From RBG-16-66-20 sp040752005 (GTDB lineage: Bacteria > Pseudomonadota > Gammaproteobacteria > Burkholderiales > SG8-39), in the NCBI GenBank assembly GCA_040752005.1, contig JBFMFX010000006.1, positions 62,001 to 126,000 of the forward strand: DNA of 64,000 bases. The letters run 5' to 3'. Under the pieces are notes generated by a model. That model saw nothing but the letters and a program-made list of their open reading frames with translations. It was not told the DNA's origin and did not search any database. The position numbers and the translations under genes are program-made. Of this stretch, positions 19,170-27,824 are shown in pieces; the first letter of the stretch is position 1; every line of letters begins with the position of its first letter.

Positions 19170-19663
19170 ATGCTCGTTCGAACGTCGCGGCCGAGACCGG
19201 GAGAGCCCTGCGCGAACCCGGCCGAAGGGGCCCGGCCCCCCCTGCTCCCATGACCGACTGCGTCTTCTGCAGGCTGGTGGCGGGAGCGATCCCCTCGACG
19301 CGCGTGTACGAGGACGAGTACACGCTCGCCTTCATGGATATCGGTCAGGTGAACCCGGGCCATGTCCTGGTGGCCGTGAAGAAGCACGCCGCGAATCTCT
19401 ACGAGCTGGACGAGGCGCAGGCGGCGGCGGTGGCGCGCACCGCGCGCCGGGTCGCGCTCGCGATCAGGAGCGCGTTCAATCCCGAGGGGCTGTCGGTGTA
19501 TCAGGCGAACGGACGCGCAGCCGGCCAGACCGTGTTCCATTACCACGTGCACCTTTTGCCGCGCCACGCGGGCGATGGCATGGAACTCGTGTGGCCGGCG
19601 AAGAACCCGCCGCGCGAGACACTCGAGGAGTACGCCGCGCGGATCCGGGCGAAGCTCGCCTGA
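19166..19663 (+). CDS. HIT family nucleotide-binding protein
   Basis: Histidine-triad hydrolase or transferase of 165 aa. A CxxC pair (CVFCRLV) leads into the fold, and the active site is HYHVHLLPRH near residues 126-135. The core starts at MTDCVFC (19250), but an AGGAGG 8 nt before the ATG at 19166 and the ATGA overlap with apaH support a start that adds 28 Arg/Pro-rich residues. The 19250 ATG has no ribosome-binding site. It probably acts on AMP-linked or dinucleoside polyphosphate substrates. Confidence 0.9.
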   Translation: MNARSNVAAETGRALREPGRRGPAPPAPMTDCVFCRLVAGAIPSTRVYEDEYTLAFMDIGQVNPGHVLVAVKKHAANLYELDEAQAAAVARTARRVALAIRSAFNPEGLSVYQANGRAAGQTVFHYHVHLLPRHAGDGMELVWPAKNPPRETLEEYAARIRAKLA

Positions 19664-19667
19664 GGCC

Positions 19668-20603
19668 TCAGAACGGATAGACGCCGAAGGCGCGGCGGTA
19701 GCGCTCGGCGATCTCGCCGCGCGTCGGGCGGTGGTTCTGCGCGCCGCGGTGCGCGATCTTGATCGCGCCCATCACCGAGGCAAGGCGCCCGGTCTTTTCC
19801 CAGTCCCAGCCGTGCGCCATGCCGTAGAGAATCCCGGCGCGGTAGGCGTCGCCGCAACCGGTGGGGTCGGCCACGGCATCGGGCACGACCGCCGGAATCT
19901 CGATTCTGCGGCCGCCGGCGTGAATCACCGAGCCCTGCGCGCCCAGCGTGACGATCAGTGCGCGCAGTTCGGCCGCGAGCGACTCGAGCGCGCGCCCGGT
20001 CTTTTCTGCCAGCATCCTGCCTTCGTAGTCGTTGACCGCGAGCACGTCGGCAAGGCGCACCAATTCCATCAGCTCCGCGCCGGAGAACATCGGCAGGCCC
20101 TGCCCCGGATCGAACACGAACGGCACGCGCGCCGCGGCGCACTCGCGCGCGTGCTGGAGCATCCCCTGCTTTCCATCCGGGCCGATGATGGCGAGCCCCG
20201 CCCCGAGCGCCGCGCTGACGCGGTTCTCATGCGAGTGATTCATCGCTCCGGGGTGAAACGCGGTGATCTGGTTGTCGTCCAGGTCGGTGGTGATGAACGC
20301 CTGGGCGCAGAACTGCCCCGGAACGCGCTTGAGCAGCGCGGTGCCGATGCCGAGCGCCTCGAGGCGCTCGAGATACGGCCCGGCATCCTCGCCGACCGTC
20401 GCCATCACCAGCGGGTCTTCGCCCAGCAGCTTGAGGTTGTAGGCGATGTTGCCGGCGGTGCCGCCGAACTCGCGGCGCATTTCCGGTGCGACGAAACAGA
20501 CGTTGAGGATGTGCAGCTGGTCGGCCAGCAGGTGGTTGCGGAAGCGGTCGCCGAACACCATGATGGTGTCGTAGGCGATCGAGCCGGTGACGAGGATGCG
20601 CAT
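19668..20603 (-). CDS. PfkB family carbohydrate (adenosine kinase-like) kinase
   Basis: Ribokinase-fold kinase of 311 aa. PfkB signature 1 is seen around REFGGTAGNIAYNLKLLGEDP, and signature 2 is DPTGCGDAYRAGILYG, with the catalytic Asp in TGCGD. The N-terminus (ITGSIAYDTIM-like) and overall pattern resemble bacterial adenosine kinase-like members. The sugar or nucleoside substrate is not defined by sequence. It is the last gene of the accB-accC-prmA-DUF3426 run, starts 7 nt after the DUF3426 stop, and ends 5 nt from the HIT gene, convergently. Confidence 0.88.
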   Translation of the reverse strand: MRILVTGSIAYDTIMVFGDRFRNHLLADQLHILNVCFVAPEMRREFGGTAGNIAYNLKLLGEDPLVMATVGEDAGPYLERLEALGIGTALLKRVPGQFCAQAFITTDLDDNQITAFHPGAMNHSHENRVSAALGAGLAIIGPDGKQGMLQHARECAAARVPFVFDPGQGLPMFSGAELMELVRLADVLAVNDYEGRMLAEKTGRALESLAAELRALIVTLGAQGSVIHAGGRRIEIPAVVPDAVADPTGCGDAYRAGILYGMAHGWDWEKTGRLASVMGAIKIAHRGAQNHRPTRGEIAERYRRAFGVYPF

Positions 20604-20609
20604 GCGGTC

Positions 20610-21380
20610 TCAGGGATAGAAGAGATAGACGCGGTAGCCCACCGCGCGCACGCGGCTGGCGTCGAAGGCGACGCGAAGCGCGGCGTCGGCGCCCGGCGCG
20701 ATGCCCTGGGCGAGGCGCGCCGCGGCCTCGGCGCCGAGGTAATCGGCCGGCATCAGCACGCGGCGCACCACCGGCTCGTCGCGCTCGTCGGTCAGGGCGA
20801 GCTCCAGAGCCGGATACTCCTGCGGGAACGGCGCGCGGTTGCGCAGCACGGCGCCCAGCACGATCACGTTCTCGCGCCGGGCGTCGGCCTGCAGGTCGGA
20901 GGATTCGATCGCCATCAGCTCCGGGCGCCGCGGCAGGCGCAGCTCGCAGCCGAGCCACTCGCACGCGGCGGCGAGCGGCGCGCGCGCCTCGGGCACGAGC
21001 ACCGCGATCTCGGTGCGGAAATGGATCGCACCCTGCGCAGCGAGCGCAGCGAGCGCGGCGAGCGCGCCCAGCCCCCAGAGCAGCCGGCGCGGCGGCCGCG
21101 GCTCCTCGGCCTCGAGGAACTGCGGCGCCGGCGGCGGCTCGCTCGCCGCCGGGGCGCTTGCGCGCACCGGCTCGGGGCGCGGCGGCTCGAAGAGCGCAAG
21201 CTGCGGCGAGGGTTCGGGTTCGTGCGAGGCATGAGCGGACTCGTCGGCGAGCAGCCCGGCGAGGCCGTCGAACACCGTGGCGCATTTGCCGCAGCGGACC
21301 TTGCCGCTGCGCGCGGCGAGCTGCGCCGGCTGCACGCGGAACGCGGTCGCGCAGTTCGGGCAGCGCGTGACGAGCGTCAC
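20610..21380 (-). CDS. Zinc-ribbon, single-pass DUF3426 protein
   Basis: Protein of 256 aa. It starts GTG at 21380, overlapping the prmA stop by 4 nt. An N-terminal MJ0042-type zinc ribbon (CPNC ... CGKC, about residues 7-30) is followed by a Pro/Glu-rich cytoplasmic linker, one transmembrane helix around residues 110-130 and a DUF3426 domain to the end. The family is conserved next to prmA and accC in betaproteobacteria, but its function is unknown. The topology suggests a membrane-anchored metal-binding sensor or scaffold. Confidence 0.85.
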   Translation of the reverse strand: MTLVTRCPNCATAFRVQPAQLAARSGKVRCGKCATVFDGLAGLLADESAHASHEPEPSPQLALFEPPRPEPVRASAPAASEPPPAPQFLEAEEPRPPRRLLWGLGALAALAALAAQGAIHFRTEIAVLVPEARAPLAAACEWLGCELRLPRRPELMAIESSDLQADARRENVIVLGAVLRNRAPFPQEYPALELALTDERDEPVVRRVLMPADYLGAEAAARLAQGIAPGADAALRVAFDASRVRAVGYRVYLFYP

Positions 21381-22258
21381 CGGCGCGCTCCCGCGACCAG
21401 CGCCCAGCCGCCCTCTTCCTCTTGCACCGCGAGATCGAAGTGCGCCGCATAGGCGGCGATCACCTCGGCGGCCTGCGCCTGAAGAATGCCCGAGAGCGCG
21501 ACATGTCCGCCAGTCCTCGTGCGCGCCGCAAGCTCGGGCGCGAGCGCGATGAGCGTCCCGGCGAGGATGTTGGCGACAACCAGGTCGAAGCCGGCATCCG
21601 CCGCAGTCAGCGCCTCGGGCGCGGCGGTGGCGAGCGCGACGCCGTTGGCGCGGGCGTTCGTGCACGCGACCTCGAGCGCGCGGGGATCGATGTCCACCGC
21701 CAGCGCATCACGCGCGCCGAGCCGCAGCGCGGCGATCGCGAGTACGCCGGAGCCGCAGCCGTAGTCGAGCAGCCGCTCGCCGCCGCGCACGGTGCGCTCG
21801 AGCCACCGGAGCACCAGCCCGGTGCTCGGGTGGCTGCCGGTGCCGAACGCAAGGCCCGGATCGAGCCGCACGTTCACCGCCGACGGATCGGGCGCGTCGC
21901 ACCAGCTCGGCACCACCCAGAGCCGGTCGCCCACCCGGATCGGGCCGAACTGCGATTGGACGCGGCGCACCCAGTCCTCATCCTCCAGGCGCGCCGCCTC
22001 GAAATCGGGGGCCTGGATGCCGCAGCTTGCGGCCGCGCGCGCGATCAGCGCGGCGGCGTCGGCACCGTCCTGCGCGAGCGCCACCAGGCGAGTGCGCGGC
22101 CAGCGCGGCGCGGCGACCCAGTCGGCCGCGGGTTGCTGCGCCGTCCGGGCCGCCGCGTCCTCCAGCGCGACCGACAGCGCGCCCGCCTCCACCAGCGCGT
22201 CCGAGAGCGCCTCGGCGTGCTCGCCCGCGGTTTCCAGCGTGATCGACAGCCACGGCAT
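21377..22258 (-). CDS. prmA: Ribosomal protein L11 methyltransferase
   Basis: SAM-dependent methyltransferase of 293 aa that trimethylates L11. The N-terminal L11-binding domain begins MPWLSITLET. The catalytic domain carries the SAM motif LLDYGCGSGVLAIAALRLGA, DPGLAFGTGSHPST before it, and DLVVANILAGTL (the NPPY-equivalent). The ATG at 22258 is preferred to a GTG three codons upstream that overlaps accC. Full length. It is downstream of accC in the same run. Confidence 0.93.
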   Translation of the reverse strand: MPWLSITLETAGEHAEALSDALVEAGALSVALEDAAARTAQQPAADWVAAPRWPRTRLVALAQDGADAAALIARAAASCGIQAPDFEAARLEDEDWVRRVQSQFGPIRVGDRLWVVPSWCDAPDPSAVNVRLDPGLAFGTGSHPSTGLVLRWLERTVRGGERLLDYGCGSGVLAIAALRLGARDALAVDIDPRALEVACTNARANGVALATAAPEALTAADAGFDLVVANILAGTLIALAPELAARTRTGGHVALSGILQAQAAEVIAAYAAHFDLAVQEEEGGWALVAGARR

Positions 22259-22263
22259 CGTTG

Positions 22264-23622
22264 TCACTCGCGCGTCTTCTGCTGTTCGGCGAGTTTCTGC
22301 TCCAGGTAACTGATCGGGGTCCCGCCACGCACGAAGCGGCTGTCGTGCAGCAGTTCTAGATGCAGCGCAATGTTGGTCTGGATGCCCTCGACCACCATCT
22401 CCGAGAGCGCGATGCGCATGCGCCGGATCGCCTGCTCGCGGCTCGCACCGTAGGCGATCACCTTGCCGATCAGCGAATCGTAATACGGCGGCACGGTGTA
22501 GCCGGCGTACGCATGCGAGTCAACGCGGATGCCCGGCCCGCCCGGCGGATGGTAGGACGTGATCCGGCCCGGCGAGGGCGTGAAGGTCCACGGGTCCTCG
22601 GCGTTGATCCGGCACTCGATCGCATGCCCCGTGAACGCGATGTCGCGCTGGCGAAACGGGAGCTTCTCGCCCGCCGCGATGCGGATCTGCTGCTGCACGA
22701 TGTCCACGCCGGTGATCATCTCGGTGATCGGGTGCTCGACCTGCACGCGCGTGTTCATCTCGATGAAGTAGAACTCGCCATTCTGGTACAGGAATTCGAA
22801 GGTGCCGGCACCGCGATAGCCGATGCGCCGGCACGCGTCGGCGCAGCGCTCGCCGATCCGGTCGCGCAGTCTTGCGGGCAGGTCCGGTGCCGGCGCTTCC
22901 TCCAGGATCTTCTGGTGCCGGCGCTGCATCGAGCAGTCGCGCTCGCCCAGGTGCACCGCGTTGCGATGCTCGTCGGCGAGCACCTGGAACTCGATGTGGC
23001 GCGGATTTTCCAGATATTTCTCCAGGTACACCGTCGGGTTGGCGAACGCCGCCTGCGCCTCGCGCCGCGTGAGGTTGACGGCATTGATCAGCGCGGCCTC
23101 GGTGTGCACCACCCGCATGCCGCGCCCGCCGCCGCCGCCGGCGGCCTTGACGATCACCGGATAGCCCAGCCGGCGCGCGATCTTGACCACCTCGGCGGGG
23201 GATTCCGGCAGCGGCCCGTCGGAACCGGGCACCACGGGGATTCCGGCCTTCGCCATCGCCGCGCGGGCGCTGATCTTGTCGCCCATCAGGCGGATGTTCT
23301 CCGGCCGCGGGCCGATGAAGACGAAGCCGCTCGCCTCCACCTTCTCGGCGAAGTCGGCGTTCTCGGCGAGAAAGCCGTAGCCCGGGTGGATCGCCTCGGC
23401 ATCGGTCACCTCGGCGGCGCTGATGATCGCGGGAATGTTCAGGTAGCTCGCCGCGGCCGATGGCGGGCCGATGCACACCGACTCGTCGGCGAGCTTGACG
23501 TATTTCGCTTCGGTGTCGGCCTCGGAGTGCACCACCACCGTGCGGATTCCCAGCTCGCGGCAGGCGCGCTGGATGCGCAGCGCGATCTCGCCGCGGTTGG
23601 CGATGAGGATCTTCTCGAACAT
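22264..23622 (-). CDS. accC: Acetyl-CoA carboxylase, biotin carboxylase subunit
   Basis: ATP-grasp enzyme of 452 aa that carboxylates the biotin of AccB with bicarbonate, the first step of fatty-acid synthesis. It opens MFEKILIANRGEIALRI and has the glycine-rich ATP loop KAAGGGGGRGMRVV, catalytic EMNTRVQVEHPITEM, and the C-terminal biotin carboxylase domain. All family motifs are intact and the length is standard. The accB stop is 13 nt upstream. Confidence 0.97.
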   Translation of the reverse strand: MFEKILIANRGEIALRIQRACRELGIRTVVVHSEADTEAKYVKLADESVCIGPPSAAASYLNIPAIISAAEVTDAEAIHPGYGFLAENADFAEKVEASGFVFIGPRPENIRLMGDKISARAAMAKAGIPVVPGSDGPLPESPAEVVKIARRLGYPVIVKAAGGGGGRGMRVVHTEAALINAVNLTRREAQAAFANPTVYLEKYLENPRHIEFQVLADEHRNAVHLGERDCSMQRRHQKILEEAPAPDLPARLRDRIGERCADACRRIGYRGAGTFEFLYQNGEFYFIEMNTRVQVEHPITEMITGVDIVQQQIRIAAGEKLPFRQRDIAFTGHAIECRINAEDPWTFTPSPGRITSYHPPGGPGIRVDSHAYAGYTVPPYYDSLIGKVIAYGASREQAIRRMRIALSEMVVEGIQTNIALHLELLHDSRFVRGGTPISYLEQKLAEQQKTRE

Positions 23623-23635
23623 GCCGCGGGGGCGC

Positions 23636-24109
23636 TCAGCCGATGATGAACAAGGGCTGGCCGTACTCGACCGGCTGGCCGTTTTCCACCAGGATCGCCT
23701 TGATCGTGCCCGAGCAATCGGCCTCTATCTCGTTCATGAGCTTCATCGCCTCGATGATGCAGACGACCTGCCCCTCCTTCACCGTCTGGCCGACCTCGAC
23801 GAAGGGCTTCGCCTCGGGCGAGGCGGCGCGGTAGAACGTGCCCACCATCGGTGCCTTCAGCACGTGCCCTTCGGGCGCGGCCGGCGACTTCGCCTCGGCG
23901 CTTTCCGCAGCGGTCGCGGCCGCCGACGGGGTGGACTCCGCGCCTGACGTCGCGGCGGCGGAAGCCGGCGCACTGGCCGGTGGCGGCCCGCCGCTCACCG
24001 CTCCACCGCGCGAGATCCGCACTTTCTCCTCGCCTTCGGTGATCTCCAGCTCAGCGATCCCGGATTCCTGCACCAGCTCGATCAGTTTCTTGAGCTTTCG
24101 CAGATCCAT
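23636..24109 (-). CDS. accB: Acetyl-CoA carboxylase, biotin carboxyl carrier protein
   Basis: Carrier protein of 157 aa. An N-terminal domain (MDLRKLKKLIELVQES) is followed by an Ala/Pro-rich flexible linker (about 45-80) and a biotinyl domain with the biotinylated lysine in EAMKLMNEIEAD. It shuttles carboxyl-biotin between AccC and the transferase AccAD. The ATG at 24109 starts the conserved sequence, and longer in-frame extensions do not match the family. The aroQ gene is 59 nt upstream. Confidence 0.96.
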   Translation of the reverse strand: MDLRKLKKLIELVQESGIAELEITEGEEKVRISRGGAVSGGPPPASAPASAAATSGAESTPSAAATAAESAEAKSPAAPEGHVLKAPMVGTFYRAASPEAKPFVEVGQTVKEGQVVCIIEAMKLMNEIEADCSGTIKAILVENGQPVEYGQPLFIIG

Positions 24110-24168
24110 GGTTTGTGACCCCCCTTTCCGGCGCCTTCGGCGCGCCGCCCGACCCGCCCCGGCCGGCC

Positions 24169-24636
24169 TCAGCGCGCCTTCAGGCGTGCGATCGCATAGT
24201 CGAGCGCCAGCTCGTATCCCATGGCGCCCAAGCCCTGGATGCACCCGACGGCGACCGCGGTGAAGTGCGATTGCGCGCGCCATGGCTCGCGCGCATGGAT
24301 GTTGGACAGATGCACCTCGATGAACGGGATTCTCACCGCCGTCAGCGCGTCGCGCAGGGCGACGCTCGAATACGTGAATCCGGCGGGATTCAGGATGATG
24401 AAACGAACGCGCTCCGCTCCCGCCCGCTGCACCCTGTCCACGAGCACACCCTCGTGGTTGGACTGCAGACACTCGATGGGAATGCCCGCCGCCGAAGCTT
24501 TCGCTTCCAGCCTGCGGTTGATGCTCTCCAGCGTATCGCGGCCGTAGATTTCCGGCTCCCGCGAGCCAAGGAGATTGAGGTTGGGCCCGTGCAGCACAAG
24601 AATCGCGGGCCTTGCCGCTGCTGGCTTTTTCGCCAT
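24169..24636 (-). CDS. aroQ: 3-dehydroquinate dehydratase, type II
   Basis: Dodecameric enzyme of 155 aa that converts 3-dehydroquinate to 3-dehydroshikimate in the shikimate pathway. It carries the LHGPNLNLLGSREPEIYG start with the catalytic Tyr, NPAGFTYSSVALRDAL, and the histidine-bearing EVHLSNIHAREPWR. Full length. It starts 42 nt downstream of the thioredoxin-like gene, in the usual betaproteobacterial order before accB and accC. Confidence 0.96.
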   Translation of the reverse strand: MAKKPAAARPAILVLHGPNLNLLGSREPEIYGRDTLESINRRLEAKASAAGIPIECLQSNHEGVLVDRVQRAGAERVRFIILNPAGFTYSSVALRDALTAVRIPFIEVHLSNIHAREPWRAQSHFTAVAVGCIQGLGAMGYELALDYAIARLKAR

Positions 24637-24678
24637 TTGCCGCCAGTTCGCTGAAGAAGGGGGGATTTTATATGGAAA

Positions 24679-25194
24679 TTAGCGGACTATTTTGGAAAGA
24701 GCCGCATCCAGCTCGGCCCTGCTCATCCCGCCCAGCTTGGCGGTAACAAGCCGGCCGTCACGGTCGACAAACGCAGTATAAGGCAGGCCGCCTGCGGCGT
24801 TGCCGAGCTTCCTGGTCAAGTCAAGGCCAGACGCATCGGCGATCAGGATCGGATATTCGATCTTGAAGGTTTCTGTGAATTGGCGGACGTTGGCCGCATT
24901 ATCTACGGCGATCCCGATGATTTCTACTCCTTGAGCAGCGTACGATCGGCGTGCCTGGACGAGCATCGGGATCTCCTCCCGGCAGGGAGCGCACCAGGTT
25001 GCCCAGAAGTTCAGTACCAACACCTTTCCCCGCCATTCGCCGAGGTCACGCATGCTGCCCTGCACGTCCGGCAGCTTGATGCCCTCCAGCGGGTGCGGCG
25101 CGTTCGTACGCGAACCGTGCCACAGTCCGGCCAGCCCTGCGGCCAGACCCACGGCCCCAAAGAGCGCCAGCCTACGGCGACGGGGCGACACCAC
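24679..25194 (-). CDS. TlpA-like membrane-anchored thioredoxin-family protein
   Basis: Protein of 171 aa. Basic N-terminus (SPRRRR), one transmembrane or uncleaved signal segment (about 9-26), then a periplasmic thioredoxin fold with the active site FWATWCAPCREE near residue 65. Redoxin-type proteins like this reduce periplasmic disulfides, for example in cytochrome maturation. Two tandem GTG codons (25194, 25191) begin it, and it overlaps the upstream gene by 23 nt, so coupling is likely. The specific partner is not known. Confidence 0.88.
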   Translation of the reverse strand: MVSPRRRRLALFGAVGLAAGLAGLWHGSRTNAPHPLEGIKLPDVQGSMRDLGEWRGKVLVLNFWATWCAPCREEIPMLVQARRSYAAQGVEIIGIAVDNAANVRQFTETFKIEYPILIADASGLDLTRKLGNAAGGLPYTAFVDRDGRLVTAKLGGMSRAELDAALSKIVR

Positions 25195-25792
25195 GCCCCA
25201 GGAGACTTCCGACCTCCGCGATGCCGGCTCGCTCAGCGACGCGCCCGGCGTGCGTCTTTTTCAGCGCGACGCGCTCGTCCCGGCGATCGAACACCGAGAG
25301 CCGGAGCGGCGTGCCATGCCAGTCGAGCGTCAGCTCCGCTACCGCATGAACGCGGTCGCCGCTGAAGCGTCGGCCCTCGGCGGTCTCGTAGGCGAGGCGC
25401 CGCTCGAGCAAAAACAGCTCGACCTCCTTCGGGCTGTCGGGGAAAAGCTGAAGCTCGATCGCGGCATACGGGCCGGCGGTGCCGGCGAGCACCGGGCCGG
25501 TGAGATAAGGATGAAATGGCGCAAAGAGCTGCATCGCCTGCAGGGCGAGACGGCGCAGCTCGGTGATGCGCTCGGCGTGCTCATCGGCCTGGTACAGCGC
25601 GCGGTACGCGTGCAGCGCCTCCTCGATTTCGGCGTTGGCGGGAAGCGCCTCGCGATCGGCTGCGCCGACCAGCCGCGCCGCCTTGCGCTTGGCGAGCGCG
25701 AAGTCGTCGATTCCGTCCTCGGCCATCAGGCGCGCGGCCGCGGCGGCGATGCGAGCCCGCGTCGTGTTGTCGCGGGGGTGCTTGCGGCGCAT
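25172..25792 (-). CDS. Conserved hypothetical protein, possible nucleotidyltransferase-like fold
   Basis: Soluble 206-aa protein with no signal peptide. The N-terminal 45 residues look like a helix-turn-helix (ARIAAAAARLMAEDGIDDFA). A central stretch GPVLAGTAGPYAAIELQLF followed by DSPKEVELFLL recalls the G-S-x(n)-D-x-D block of nucleotidyltransferases, but the acidic pair is not clean. I do not recognise a defined family. It is divergent from mpl, with facing TAGAAT boxes, and heads a run into the TlpA-like, aroQ and accB genes. Confidence 0.7.
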   Translation of the reverse strand: MRRKHPRDNTTRARIAAAAARLMAEDGIDDFALAKRKAARLVGAADREALPANAEIEEALHAYRALYQADEHAERITELRRLALQAMQLFAPFHPYLTGPVLAGTAGPYAAIELQLFPDSPKEVELFLLERRLAYETAEGRRFSGDRVHAVAELTLDWHGTPLRLSVFDRRDERVALKKTHAGRVAERAGIAEVGSLLGRGVAPSP

Positions 25793-25819
25793 CTGCTTCT
25801 TCCTTGGGCGGTGCGCCCG

Positions 25820-25848
25820 ATTCTATAGCGCAATCGCTCGCGTAGAAT
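25820..25848. promoter_or_regulatory. Divergent -10 boxes between the hypothetical gene and mpl
   Basis: A TAGAAT on the minus strand (25820-25825) sits 27 nt before the start at 25792. A second TAGAAT on the plus strand (25843-25848) sits 45 nt before the mpl GTG. The pair are 17 nt apart, so the two polymerases would compete. Confidence 0.4.
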
Positions 25849-25893
25849 CGCGCCCTCGTTCACCGGCGCGCGTGGCGCCCGGGCACTCTTTCC

Positions 25894-27243
25894 GTGCACC
25901 TTCACATCCTCGGCATCTGCGGCACGTTCATGGGCGGCATCGCCGCGCTCGCGCGCGCGGCCGGGCATCGGGTCACCGGGTGCGACAGCGGCATCTATCC
26001 GCCGATGAGCGAGCAGCTCGCTGCCCTCGGCATCGAGCCGATCGAGGGCTACGGAGAGGATCAGATCCGCATCGCCCCGGACCTGTGGGTCATCGGCAAC
26101 GTGATAAGGCGAGGAAACCCCCTGATGGAGGCGATCCTCGACAGGGGTGAGCCGTACATGTCCGGCCCGCAGTGGCTCGCAGAAAATTTCCTTCGCGGGA
26201 AGTGGGTACTCGCTGTCGCAGGAACGCACGGAAAGACGACGGTAAGCTCCATGCTCGCCTGGATACTGGAGCGGGCGCAGAAAAGGCCGGGATTTCTCAT
26301 CGGCGGGGTGCCGGCAGACTTCGGCATCTCGGCCAGGGCTCAGGACTCGGATTTCTTCGTGATCGAGGCAGACGAATACGACACCGCGTTTTTCGACAAG
26401 CGCTCGAAATTCGTCCACTACCGCCCGAGGACTCTCGTCCTGAACAATCTGGAGTTCGACCACGCCGATATCTTCGACGATCTTGCGGCGATCGAGCGGC
26501 AATTTCATCACCTTGTAAGGATCGTTCCACGCTCTGGCAGGGTCGTGGCGAACGGCGCCGACGAGAATCTGAAGCGAGTGCTCGCAAAAGGCTGCTGGAC
26601 CCCGGTCGAGCACTTCTGTTCGGCCGACGGATGGCAGGCGGGCGAGCCCGACGCGCAGGGCTCGTTCGAAGTGGCCTGCCAGGGCAGGGCGGTCGGGCGG
26701 GTAAAGCTCGCTTTGCCGGGAGCGCACAACCGCGCGAACGCGCTTGCCGCAATCGCTGCGGCACGGCATGTCGGTGTGGATCCGCTCGTGGCGATCCAGG
26801 CGCTGGAGCGGTTTACGGGTGTGCGCCGAAGGCTGCAATTGCGCGGCGTCGCAGGCGGGATCGCCGTTTACGATGATTTCGCCCATCATCCGACCGCGAT
26901 CCGGGCAACGCTGGATGCCATGCGCCGGGAGCTGCCGGGCGGGCGCATCCTCGCGGTGTTCGAGCCGCGATCCAACACCATGAGAAAAGGGGTGATGAAA
27001 GAAGCGCTGCCGGGGAGCTTCGCCGCGGCCGACCGAGTGTACGTGCACACTGCGGGCATCAATTGGAATGCGGAGCAAGTATTCGCTTCGCTCGCAGGCC
27101 GCGTCTGTTGCGAAGAACGTCTTGATCGCCTGATCGCTGCGATCCTCGCCGAGGCGAGGCCCGGCGATCGCGTGCTCGTCATGTCCAACGGCAGCTTCGG
27201 CGGCATCCACGAGAAGCTGCTCGCCGCACTGGATCGCCGATGA
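25894..27243 (+). CDS. mpl: UDP-N-acetylmuramate:L-Ala-gamma-D-Glu-meso-DAP ligase
   Basis: Mur-ligase family enzyme of 449 aa that reattaches the recycled murein tripeptide to UDP-MurNAc. An N-terminal Rossmann segment (HILGICGTFMGGIAALAR) is followed by the ATP-binding GTHGKTTVSSML and C-terminal DDFAHHPTAIRATL. It starts with GTG at 25894. Its stop overlaps the next gene by 4 nt. The presence of Mpl indicates peptidoglycan recycling. Confidence 0.95.
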   Translation: MHLHILGICGTFMGGIAALARAAGHRVTGCDSGIYPPMSEQLAALGIEPIEGYGEDQIRIAPDLWVIGNVIRRGNPLMEAILDRGEPYMSGPQWLAENFLRGKWVLAVAGTHGKTTVSSMLAWILERAQKRPGFLIGGVPADFGISARAQDSDFFVIEADEYDTAFFDKRSKFVHYRPRTLVLNNLEFDHADIFDDLAAIERQFHHLVRIVPRSGRVVANGADENLKRVLAKGCWTPVEHFCSADGWQAGEPDAQGSFEVACQGRAVGRVKLALPGAHNRANALAAIAAARHVGVDPLVAIQALERFTGVRRRLQLRGVAGGIAVYDDFAHHPTAIRATLDAMRRELPGGRILAVFEPRSNTMRKGVMKEALPGSFAAADRVYVHTAGINWNAEQVFASLAGRVCCEERLDRLIAAILAEARPGDRVLVMSNGSFGGIHEKLLAALDRR

Positions 27244-27824
27244 GCACGGGGCTCATTTATTTGCACGGCTTTAACAGCTCGCCTGCTTCGCACAAGGCGC
27301 GGCTGCTGAAGGCTTACATGGAGCAGAGAGGCCTGGGCGAGCTTTTTTCCTGCCCGACACTCCCGCATCGGCCGCAAGACGCGGCGCGTGCCATCGAGCT
27401 GGAAATCGCGCGCGCCGCTCCGGGCAAGCCCACGCTGGTCGGCAGCTCGCTCGGCGGCTTCTACGCCACATGGGCCGCGGAGAAGCACGATCTGCGCGCG
27501 GTCCTGATCCAGCCGGCGGTGCGCCCGTACGTCGGCCTGGAGGCGTTCCTCGGGCCGCAAAAGAACCTGTACACCGGGGAAAGCTATGTGCTCACGCGCG
27601 AGCACCTGGAAGGCTGGCGCGCGCTCGCGGTCGAGCGCGTGGATCCGGAGCGCTATCTGCTGCTCCTGGAAACCGGCGACGAGGTGCTCGACTGGCGCGA
27701 GGCGGCGCGAAAGTACGAAGGCGCGCGGATGGTGGTGCGCGACGGCGGCGACCATACGCTTGCGAGCTTTCCGGAGCATCTGGCGCGCATCCTCGCCTTT
27801 GCCGGTCTCGCGCCGCGGCCGTGA
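27240..27824 (+). CDS. YqiA/YcfP family alpha/beta hydrolase
   Basis: Small esterase-like hydrolase of 194 aa. It opens with LIYLHGFNSSP, has the nucleophile elbow VGSSLGGFYAT (Ser near residue 70), and carries acidic and histidine triad candidates in ETGDEVLDW and GGDHTLASF. Members hydrolyse short acyl or CoA esters. The physiological substrate is unclear. It overlaps mpl (ATGA) and the ribonuclease gene (GTGA), so it sits inside a coupled three-gene unit. Confidence 0.88.
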   Translation: MSTGLIYLHGFNSSPASHKARLLKAYMEQRGLGELFSCPTLPHRPQDAARAIELEIARAAPGKPTLVGSSLGGFYATWAAEKHDLRAVLIQPAVRPYVGLEAFLGPQKNLYTGESYVLTREHLEGWRALAVERVDPERYLLLLETGDEVLDWREAARKYEGARMVVRDGGDHTLASFPEHLARILAFAGLAPRP

